Below are positions 21,901-33,900 of a DNA stretch of 64,000 nucleotides, piece after piece. The stretch's first letter is position 1; the number at the start of each line of letters is the position of its first letter. The notes below the pieces were generated by a model, which saw only the letters and a list, made by a program, of their open reading frames with translations, was not told the origin of the DNA and ran no database searches. The stretch lies in contig CM069449.1 in assembly GCA_035610835.1 (NCBI GenBank), positions 14,547,963-14,611,962 on the forward strand, in the 5' to 3' direction. The DNA is from Ophiura sarsii. Its lineage: Eukaryota > Echinodermata > Ophiuroidea > Amphilepidida > Ophiuridae. Made by a program: the position numbers and the translations under genes.

Positions 21901-24900
21901 CTCCAATAACAAAACGCGACAATTTATTTACAGTGTCAAGAGGTGCACCGCTATCCGTACTTAAAATAGGCCTACTGTTAAATGTATGCTTATATAAATG
22001 ACAATTCGATGACCTAAACGTTTTCGAGCGAATAAGTCAAGCATTTGAACTAGGATATCTATCACGGTGTGTACAGCTTCTAAATACCTTTAGGCTCTAA
22101 GACTTCAAATCAAGTTTAACTCAACGCAGTATACAATGTAAAGCACTAAAATGTCATGGCATTTAAATTAAGCAAATTTTTAAAACACCATACCTTTGGG
22201 TTTTAGCGGAATTTTAATTCGAATAATCTTACTATATTAACTTATGGCCAATTCCACCGTTACGGACGTTACAGATACATGCAACTTGCAACTTTTAATT
22301 GAATAGCACATCTGTTTGCTGATAAGATAACACTTTATTTCTTAGTATGCTAGTAGTAAACACTCTAATGTTCAATATAATGAAGCAATTTTGTTTTAGC
22401 TTTCTTAGTTAATTAGCAACAAAAATTAGAAACGAGCGTTACGGACGTTACCTTGTAAGGAAGTGCCTTTTTGACTATGGTACATATCCTTAAATCTCTG
22501 TTCAGTTCCCTGTTTATTTTTTTCTGTCAACTATATTGAGCAAGCCCTGACTCCATTCTATGTTAACATGAAAAGCAAGTTTGAAATTAGTACTCCCGTA
22601 TCGTCCAACGCTGTTGATTTTAGTGTTACGGACGTTACATTTTGAAGCGTTACGGACGTTACAGGTATTAAAATCAATAATAAAACAAGATTTATAATAT
22701 CAAAATGGGACATTTTGTCCCTAATTTGTCATAAAATCCATGTGTTTTTCTTGTGTTACTTTGATGTTAGGGACCGTTCATTATTTATGGTGGGGGGTGT
22801 AAACTATAGGGGGGTCATGTAACTTTCATATGTTAAAATAGGGGGGGGGGGGTTATGTAACTTTTTATTCTTGAACGGGGGGGGGGGGGGGGGGCTTCGC
22901 GCATATTTTCATAAAACCTATCGACTTCAAAAACTTTACTATCAGATGACTTCTGGACAGCAAATCGACGATAGGGTGGAAAAATATCTATATAATCATC
23001 AACGGTCGAGACATTAGAGCCACAGGGTGTATAATGTTACAAAATCCAATTTTAGGGTGCACTACACTAAATGGGGGTATCCCCTACCCTTAAGGACGGT
23101 GTTTAAAGCTAGAATCGGAAAGTATGCATCACAAAATCCTCAATTTAAAAAGACTTGACAGTAATACAATTGCGTAAATGCCTATGATTGTTGATTAATT
23201 GTGATTAATGGGACATCACCTACATGCACCCTGACTATAAACTGAATATCATCTAGGTAAATGTTGAGAGATCTTTCAAATTTGTGCTTTTTACTGGAAA
23301 CATTGGCGATTACGGCGACATTTCCAAGCTCATCAGAGAGGTAGTCAACTCCATGGGCATATTTTTGAAAATCGAGCAGGTCAACCTACCTATTTTTTTC
23401 ACTTTTTGGTAATTTCGTAATTTAGTGGTCTAAAACAGAGTTTTATATCGGTGTTTTTGTACATATCTACTCCCCCTATGGAGCTATATTTAGTGGTGTG
23501 ACCCCTTCATGATTTAAAAATGTGATTTGTTGCATGCTTTTCACCTCATTTCTGCTTTGCACCATTGCTCACAAAAGTAGAACGTTTCACTGGATTATAC
23601 GTTTCTGCTCAGAATGTTCTAATTTGTTCGGGTTATAAAGACTCACAAAACCATCCAAAATGTATAAATATGAGAAAAAAAATTCCAACTCGCTACGCTC
23701 GCCATTACTAATTTCACACAATAAAAAGAAGGGGCATCATAAAATTATTGGCTGTTCAGATAGGGCACAAACAAAATTTGACAACGTAGGTTATGCATGA
23801 ACAAAATTCCAAAGTTAAAGACAGCCCCTTAAGTATGTGACAAGTTGATTTTTTTCGAGGAAGGGGGGGGGGGGTGGTTGTGTATAAAGCTACTGGTTAG
23901 CAGGGGGGTCATGTAATTTTCAGTTTCAGCTGTAGGGGGGGGGGGGGGGGGGGGGTTAGGTAATTTTAACATACGAGTCTCGAATTTGTCCCCAACCCCC
24001 TCCACCATAAATAATGAACGGTCCCTTAGTTGGTTAAAGTTGTAAAATAATGGAAGGGGTAGTCTGAAAACATCTATTTATGTTTTATGGCATATTTACT
24101 ACAGAGTATGCTAATTTTTTTCATTCACACAAAGCTTGTTTGTGTTTTAGGTATCTATATTAAAGGTTATTAACACTACCCACTCTAACACTATCAAGTA
24201 TATCTCTACCACTGAAAATGGAAAAAATGTAATTTTTCTTATGAAAAACACTTGTTTTTGTCACTTTAGAGGGCAAAAGTTTTCATACACAAAAGATGTA
24301 ACTGTCACAGAACTGTTTAACATATTTTAAACAATGCTTATCAGAAACTACTCTGGAAGTTTCAAGTCCATAGCATAATATGTGGCAAGACAACACAGTA
24401 TCAAAGAATTACATAGTGTTACACTCCTGACTTGTCAACTTTGCAAATGTCAACAGTACTTTTTCCTCAATTGGGCTACACTGACTATGTCATTGTATGT
24501 AGCAGTGCACAAGTCTAAACCATTGTTGAAGAAAATGTGGTCTAATTTGTCAAATTAGACCACATTTTTGACAAATTAATATTTTCAGTGTTACAGCTCG
24601 CAAAGGTGTGTCATTTAGAAGCTCTTGAGTAAAAGCTGTAACGTCCGTAACGATTTATGTAACGTCCGTAACGATTTATGTAATGTCCGTAACGCTCGTT
24701 AAGGTATTTCTAATTATAGATTTTTATTATTTTTTGCTCAATGATTGAACCCATCACAAACTAACAGTGAATGTTTGATGTTATTAAAATCAGCCAATTA
24801 GTTTTCTCCCAGAGGAAAAAAAGGATAAAAAATGTTACGGACGTTACGCGATCCAATGGAAAAAATGAACTTAAAAATGATAACTCGCATTGCGCCTTTC

Positions 24901-27900
24901 GCAAGTGATATCACTTTTTTGCTTTTTACTTTCATTGGAAGCTTTATTTAGAATAACTAAATCACAAATAGCATTTAAAAAGCAATACTTTATATTACAA
25001 AAATAATACACTTTCTTAACTAGCTTTTTTCAAGCCAAATTAAAAAAGCATTATCCTTTTTGCGCACCTATTTTCAAACGATGATGTAATGACCAAAACG
25101 AACAAATTGAGGTTAGATCAAATCAGACTTGATAAATAGAGATATACCCCTTACCAACAATAGAGGAGAAAAACTTGTAAAACCAATTTGAAATTTTGGC
25201 TGTTTTTCACATTTGGCATGGAATTGGCCTTATGTATAACATCTGAATTAGCGGAATTTAAAGGTGTTTACCCTGGTGTAAGACAGCACAGAATTACCTA
25301 GGACAAAAACAATTATTGACAGATTAAAGGATTATACAGCTTTATTTCGTAATGGTCTTGACACTAGATTAACTTATGAATATCTTACAGCAAGGATATG
25401 TCCATTCTAATTTTGCGAATAGAGGTCCTATACTGGCTCCATGCGTTTCTCTATATGGCCGCCATCTTTAAAAATGGTGGACCAAAAAGAGGGACTGGGA
25501 AAATAGTACGTCCAAAAAGTGTGCGGTTTTCACGTGGAATTCCACATGAACTTTGCATATATGACATAAATACCACCCGATTGGTCCAATTCAAAGGCAG
25601 TACATTGAAATTTATGCCGATCTTAAGATATACAATCAAGGAACAAAATGTCATCAGCAGCCTTGGCAGATCCCCCACATTGATTGATCGGGGTTGGGGA
25701 AGGATAGGAGAAAGGGGAGACTTCTGCTTGCTATACAGAGAACTATACCCCAAGTCTGTTCTCGATTGCGAGCACAGGGATAGTTGTATTAAATTGTGTC
25801 AATTGTGCCAACTATTATTTTCCTTGATTGTCCGAGCGAAATTCTAAATTCACCATCTTAAATCAGTCTTTTGGCTATAACTTTCAAACGATATGTCGGA
25901 TTGTGATCAGATTTCGCCCAATTAGTCACAGGAATATTGCTACTATTTCCTGAACTTGACACATATGCATCAAGTCATTCAGGGATTTGTCACTCAACAC
26001 TAAGGTTCCATATACGTAAAAACGTGTTATTTTTTACAACTTCGTTACAATTAGAATTATACTTAGGTCTATAACTTTTAACCTAAAAACACTGGTGTTT
26101 CATAGCTGAGTAGCGAGTACCAAGTAGTGATTATGCTCACATCTGCATAATAGAGCTTACATTATATTATTAATGTAGGGGTGTGTGTGTGTCGGTCGGG
26201 GGGGGGGGGGGTATTTGTTTGTGTGGGTGGGAGTTTGTTTTGAGGTTCAATTTTGTATTCATTTTAATTTATTTTCTTCAAACTATTGTTTTTGTTGGTT
26301 AAGTTTGCCTTAAATTATATAAGAATTCCTTTTATGGGACAAATATGGACTTTCTTATAGTCCATTTTTACATAAGATGTGTTTAATGTATCTCAATTTG
26401 AATCGATTATTACTGTAACAATTCAAACGAGTATAGAATAATTAATGTAACTCTCTATTTGTGTTACCATGCAACACCTTCAACAGCATTAGCTTGTAAG
26501 TATGTTAACTAAATGCTGGTATAGAATTCAAATGTCAAAGTCGTCATCGACTTTGACATTTGAATTCAGATTCTGGTTTTAAGGTCAATTAATTGCTTTA
26601 ATGTGTATTTAAAATCAGTATTTGTATCCATATTACGTCTTACTACAGGCTCTAGGGTGTAATTCGTGGCCATCTCATAATTACTCTGTCAACCATGGTT
26701 TTATTGATGTTCATATCAATACTATCCAGAAAAGTTTGGGTGACAAGCCAAAAATTACTTAGCTTTTTCTACAGAGGGCGTTTTTAAAAATGGCCGCCAA
26801 TAATCTCATTTTATACAATAACTCAATTTCTGAGGCACCTAGAGACCTGCTTTTCGGGTCAAAACATATGTTTTCAGGGTCAAGGAAGCTCATAAGACCA
26901 ACATCTATGACATTGGCTGTTTTGGTAAGAGCAAGACATCTTTATTTTCAAAATGACTGCCAATATTCTTATATTTATGCCATATCAGTTTCTGAGGCAC
27001 CTAGAGACCTGATTTTGGTATCTATACCTATGTTTTCAGGGTCAATTAACCTAATAATATCACTAGCTATGACACTGACTACTTTGGTAAAGAAAGCCAT
27101 CTTCATTTTCAAAAAATCGATAGCCGCCATCTTGCATAGACGTGTTTACATTTGACTCCTGAATATTCTCGCATTTAATTCCATTTCATCTCTAATCCTG
27201 CACCAATTCAACCTCCGGATCCGAATTGACATCATACTGGATCAGTGTGTATCATTTATACACATTTGTACACACTGTGGATTGTTGTTTAACGAGGATT
27301 ATTGCGTAGATCTCAGCGACTTGTGTGAAACTTTCAAATATGGCGCCTCACACAGCGATCAATACGGACATAATAAAATATGTTACGCTATGGGCCCGTG
27401 TTGATATACCACGGTTTATCCGCGTAACTGAGTGTGAGCTTGCTTCGGCGGTTATCTCAGCGGTAAATACGGCTGATGACGAACTCATACTCAACCCTAA
27501 AGACATATTAGGAGTTCAATTCATGTCGTCCTCCCAGCCATGTTGGATTGTGAACCTGGCATCAAAACAAGCTAAAGCCATGGTGTTAGCATCTGACCAC
27601 GTCCAGCTGAAAGGTAAATCTTTTAAGGTTGCAGACTACATATCTCCTAGGCCAGCCAACCGACAGAAAACGAAAGACACTAGACTTAGTATTCATGGTA
27701 TCCCACAGAACATTCCCGACGCTGAGGTAGAGAGTTGGGTGAATGCTTTCGCCACTATTGCGAGCCCAATTTTCCGCCATAAATCCAAGGACAAAGGCAC
27801 GAACAATGAATTTGAACATCTGTTTACTGGCCACCGATTCTGCTATGTGAGCCAGATACGTGGAGATAAAGACAGATACTCATCAATGTCAATAGCTGAT

Positions 27901-30900
27901 CCTCTAGACCCAAAGAACTTGGTCGACATTGAGGTGGTCTTGTACTATATACAATGGACAACCTGAAACCAACTGCAGATATTGTAACAGTTCAGATCAC
28001 ATCATATCTGAATGCCCATCCAAGCCGAGAGTAAAATGTCATCTTTGTGGAACAGTTGGACATGTACAACAACGCTGCCTAGACAGAGAAAGAGGCCCTA
28101 AATGCTTCAATTGTAACCAATTCGTGCACAAAAGCTACCAGTGTGTCACCATAAAAGAAGCTCAACCTCAGACTCCTGTCAAATTGACAAATCTTGTGCA
28201 GAAACCTGACACCTATGTTGATCAACATCAAGCCACGACAACTCCAACCACCGAAAGAGCTGCTCAGGCCTCGGCACTTGCCCAAGAACTCATTGATCAC
28301 TGTCTGTACAACACAAGTAAGTCTCCTGATCTGCTTAATAAAGTCAAGGCATTGTTAAATTTTGACGAGGTAGAAGAAACAAGCCAAAATGCTCCTGAAG
28401 TTCCAAAACCAGCAAAGAAAAACTCTAAGAAGAAGCATAAGGCAAGCAAGTCTACCCCCAATCACAGACTTCGCAATCAACCCCAATCTCAACAAAATCT
28501 AAACAATCATCTCTCAAAGACTTTACAGCAAGAGCAACCACAAAAAGGAAACATATATCACCTGTCAATGATCATGCCAATCCAGACAAACGCGATCGTC
28601 GCGAACACGCAGCTCATGCTGACGCACCTCGCCCTGAAGGTAAAGGTGAAAGAACTGTTCCCTCTGTGCAGATTGCAACAAGCAATACAAAGCCTCCTGT
28701 ACATTAGTGCATGGACCGTATGAACCTTTTGTTTTAATCAATTAACTTTTATATATAAATGTTCAATTTAACTTGATATAGATTCATCAGGATTGTTCAT
28801 AAATATGTGATAAAAATGTTCTTTTGACGAATCCAATAAATCGTACTTACTAGTTACGTTTCGACTCCTTACTGAGCTGGAGTCTTCATCTGACTGGCAA
28901 CCTGGCATCCTACAGCAGAAAATGTCCCGCGTATCTACGGTAGCCCCAAAATTCACAAGGAAGGCACTCCACTTCGTCCCATTGTTGACTGCATCGGTTC
29001 CATCACCTACAATGTGTCCCGATCATTGGCGGACATTCTCGGTCCATTAGTTGGAAAGACTCAACATCATGTCCTCAATTCCAAACAACTCGCGGATGAT
29101 TTAACTGACATTACAGTCGAGGAGGAGGAACTACTTAATTCACATGATGTCATATCGTTATTCACCAACACACCGATCAACTTGACTCTCGAGATCATAA
29201 AGCAGAGACTGGACGAGGACAAAAATCTTGGGGAAAGAACGCGCCTCTCTGTCGGAGATTTGATGGAACTCATCAAGTTCTGCCTCACCACCACTTACTT
29301 CAGCTTCAAGGGCATCATATATGTGCAAAACGCTGGGGCCGCCATGGGCAGCCCACTTAGTCCCATTGCAGCAAACCTGTTTATGGAATGGCTTGAACAA
29401 AAAGCCATGGCTACTGCTCCGTTAAATAGTAAGCCAAGACTATGGAAGCGATATGTGGACGATATCTTGGAGATTGTGAAGAAAGGAGAAGTGGATAATC
29501 TAACAGAACACCTCAACACCATCGATCCTACGGGGAACATCAAGTTCACGTACGAGGAAGAGGAAGAGGGTCGCATTCCTTTCTTAGACACACTAATAAT
29601 CAGGAAGCCGGATGGCAGCACAAAACTCTGCATTTACAGGAAGAAAACCCACACAGACCAGTATCTACAATTCACATCCCATCACCCCCTCCATCAAAAG
29701 TTGGGCGTCATTCGCACACTTCTCGACAGAAAAGACAGTCTAATAACAGAAGACGAGGACAAGCGGGAAGAGGAGAAAAAGTTAGAAATCGCGTTAACCA
29801 ACTGCGGCTATCCCAAATGGTCCATCCAAAAAGTCGAGACTGCAAGAAACCGCAAAAAGGAGAACAAAACCAACACAAAGAAAGACGACGCCAACAAATC
29901 CAAGGGCCTGGTAGTCATCCCCTACGTCCAGGGATTATCAGAGAAAGCATCAAGAGTGTTTAAGAAACACGGCTTCGCCACGGCTATGAAGCCACACACG
30001 ACGCTTCGGAAACTGTTAGTCCACCCAAAAGACAAGCGGGACCCAGACCATACTCCGGAAATTGTGTATGAAATTCCGTGCAACGGTTGTAAGAAAACTT
30101 ACATAGGAGAGAGCGGTCGCTTATTCGGGACAAGACTTAAAGAACATAAAACTGAGGTTGATAAATTTGAGGCTAGGTCTTACACACGGGCAGTGAGAAA
30201 GGCATCAGTAGGCGAACAACACAAATCGGCCATCACGGACCATGTGGCTGCCACTAATCATGCCATAAATTGGGACGAGGCCAAAATCATTGACAAAGAA
30301 GGACATAAAACCACGAGATGGCTCAAAGAAGCCATCTGGATCCGCAGGCGAGGACAAGACACAATGAATAAGGACGAGGGGGCTTACAAGTTGAATAACA
30401 TTTACGACCAACTGATTGAAACTCCGCCCTCTATCGGCGAGAATCGTGCCTATAAAACCAATAGGACAAATCAGAAGGTTGCCAGTCAGATGAAGACTCC
30501 AGCTCAGTAAGGAGTCGAAACGTAACTAGTAAGTACGATTTATTGGATTCGTCAAAAGAACATTTTTATCACAATGTTCAATTTAATTACATACAATGTC
30601 CGTGGAATACGGAATCAGAACAAACGTAAAATATATGTGATATATGTTTTTTACAAGAAGTATATTGTTGTCAAAAAGATATTGAATTATGGAACAAAGA
30701 GTACGGTGGTATATTTTTCAGTAGTAATGGCTCAAACCATTCAAAAGGTCTATTGATTGGCATATCAAATGAATTCCAATCGATCATAAATACCAAAATT
30801 ATACACTCTGATAATGACGGTAGAATACTTGGTATCAAGTTATATGTCAATGATAACCAGTACAACTTGTGGAATGTGTATGCACCAAATGATGTGTCTG

Positions 30901-33900
30901 ACAGAAAAAAAATCCTTGAACATCTTCGTGGCTTAATCGAAACACATAGTATTGAGGGACATACAATTTTAGGTGGTGATTTTAACACCGTACTAAATCC
31001 AGCCATTGATAAAATAGGTGGTACTATCCCTAATCCTGCTTGTGCTAATATGATCAGATCTTTGCTTGACGACTTTGAACTGACAGATATATGGAGATCA
31101 CGAAACGGTGACAAGAAAAGATTCACATGGAAGCAAAACTGTCCTCCAGTTATGTGCACCCTTGATTACTGGTTTACCCCTTACACTATTGGTCATGCGA
31201 TCGAGAAAATTAAAATCATGTCGGCTCCAAGATCTGATCATTTGGCAGTTTTCATGTCTATTAGTCACAACAAAGTTATTAAAGGTAATGGCTATTGGAA
31301 ATTTAATAATTCCTGGCTGGAAAATGATGATATATCTCAGCGTTAAATATACTTATTGATGAATGTATAAGCGAATATCATACCATGTTGTCTCCCAAAT
31401 TATTTTGGGATCTCTGTAAAACGAAAGTTCGTAGCTTTACGTTATACTTTGCTAAAGGCTCTCAAAAGACGATGAAAAGCGATATGAAAAATATTGAGAG
31501 TGAGCTTCAAAAGATCTATGACAAGTGCATTGAATATCCTGATGATCATGATCTCAAAAAACAATACCATAATTGTAAGATGCAATATGAAATAGTATAC
31601 TGTCACTATATGAAAGGTTTACAAATTCGATCGAAAGAAAAATGGGTCGAAGAAGGTGAGAAATGCTCCAAATATTTCTTGAATCTTGAAAAAAGTCGTA
31701 TGTCTAAAAAGTGTATCAATTTGCTCAAATGTACCAATGGGAAGACGACTACAGATCAGTCTGAAATTTTAAAAGAAGAGGTTGAATATTTCTCTAAATT
31801 GTATCAAAGTAATGTAAAAGTTACAGATAATGAGTTAGATGATTTCTTTCAAGACACTGTATTTCCCACCCTGAGTGTGAATGATAGTCAAAGTTGTGAA
31901 GGTATTCTAAATAATGAGGAATGTTTTAACGCACTTAGCGCAATGGCAAATAATAAAAGCCCTGGATACGACGGTCTAACAGCTGAATTCTACCGTAAAT
32001 TCTGGCCAAAAATAAGTCAATTAGTTGTTGATGCGTTAAACGATGGATTTAATTCTGGCTCATTCACTACCTGTCAAAATCGTGGTATTATTTCTTTAGT
32101 ACATAAAGGTAAATCCCTACCACGCGACTCACTCGATAATTATCGCCCAATCGCTTTACTGAATATCGATTACAAAATTGCCACTAAAGCTCTCGCCGCG
32201 CGTGTGCAAAACATTCTTCTCAAGTTAGTTGACTCTGACCAAAACGGATTTGTAAAGGGTAGAAATATCCAAGGTAATATCCGTCTTATTGAAGATGTAC
32301 TAAGATATGTAGATAATCAAAATATACCTGGTATCATGATATGCATTGATTTTAAAAAGGCGTTCGATACAATTGAACGTGACTTTATTCTATATGCCAT
32401 AAGAAAGCTAAATTTTGGCGATATGTTTCAGAAATGGGTTTCTGTTATCTTAAATAATAGCACAAACTGTATCATTAACAATGGTCATATTTCGAATCCG
32501 TTCAAAGTGGACCGTGGTGTTCGTCAAGGTTGTCCGATTGCAAGTTTGATGTTCGTACTTGGGGTAGAACTGCTTGCTTGTAAAATTCGTCAGTCAAATC
32601 AAATACATGGCATTGCCCTGCCACTTGACAACTATAATAGACACGAGGTCCGTATTTCCACCTTTGCCGACGATACAACTATTTTTGTTAAAACACCCAA
32701 TTGTCTTAAAAACGTGATGTCTATCTTTGATAAATTCACTAAATTATCAGGGCTTGCAATAAATAAAGATAAAAGTGATGCACTATGGATCGGATCTTTG
32801 AAAGATAACGATTACTGCGTTGGTGATGTCAAATGGAAACTAGCTCCAAACAACACAATAAAAATCCTAGGTGTCACCTTCTCACCAAGCACTTCCATTG
32901 ATAATCTCGAATGTAATTGGATTGGCAAGATGGAAAATATTGAACGCTCTATACGTGCTTGGAAAATGCGTGGCCTCTCAATGACAGGTGGAAATTTGAT
33001 TGTTAAAACACTGTTAGCATCACAATTGTCATACATTGCCTCTGTCATGGATATCCCTGATAAAATTATTATGAAACTCAATAACATGTTCTTCAAATTT
33101 ATTTGGGGCAGAGAAGAAGCAGTCAATTACAGTGATTGCAGATTACGATAAAGGTGGTATAAACATGTTTCACACCAAACTATTTTTCGATTCACTAAAG
33201 CTGTCATGGATTAAGAAACTTAACAACTCAGATATTGCATGTTGGAAAAATATCCCATTGTACTATATAAACAAGTTGGGTATTGGTATGAATATTTTTA
33301 TTTGTAACTGTACATTTAAGGAACTTAACAACATGTGTCATATTATGTTAAAGAGATTACCTTCTTTTTACTATAAGCTATTTAAAATCTGGTTCGACAC
33401 TAAGCAAGTTATAATCAAAGATGATATTGCATCATGTCTTAATCAAGTTATATGGAATAATGATGTTATCCAATTGAAAAATAACACACTATTCTTCATA
33501 GACTGGATTAAGTCGGGAATTATTTTTGTGGGTGACCTATTTGACGATGATGGTTCTTTCTATTCCATTAACCACTTTCGTAATCGTCTAAAGGATCAGG
33601 GTGCCGTAATTTTGCAGTATTACGCTCTCCGCAATGCGCTTCCCATTGATTGGAAATTAACAAAGCCTCCTTGCGACAATGCCACAACTCCCGACAACAA
33701 CGGAGAAGATGTTTATTTTAATTCAGTCCCTATTGATACCTGTACAAACAAAGGTTTTAGGAAAGCCATGATTCACAATTTGTATGTTCCTCCTCTGTGT
33801 ACAAATTTCTGGCCACTTAGATCCCCCAATTACTCATTCAATTGGACCGACATTTGGCTCGCCACTCCACAGTGCACCGATGAAGCGAGGTTGATCTCAT

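Larger units (their letters stand above)
28772..30572 (+). mobile_element. Penelope-like element nested in the LINE
   Basis: Inverted terminal repeats of about 97 nt (28807-28903 and 30476-30572), a 35-nt extension at the left (28772-28806) containing TTCATCAGGA, and 13-14 bp target duplications. The body is 5'-truncated: right after the left repeat the coding sequence starts inside the RT domain. The single frame is open to the stop at 30510, which lies inside the right repeat. This matches known Penelope architecture. Confidence 0.92.

Noticed and set aside
22204..25260. TAGCGGAATTT present on both sides of the 3-kb TIR element, perhaps a longer target duplication
   Set aside because: The two copies lie at different distances (about 30-40 nt and 20 nt) from the element ends, so they cannot be a simple duplication of the insertion site.
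25398..25847. 149-codon plus-strand frame
   Set aside because: Longest unexplained frame outside elements, but it shows no domain, no signal peptide, no splice or promoter support, and overlaps a 100-codon antisense frame.
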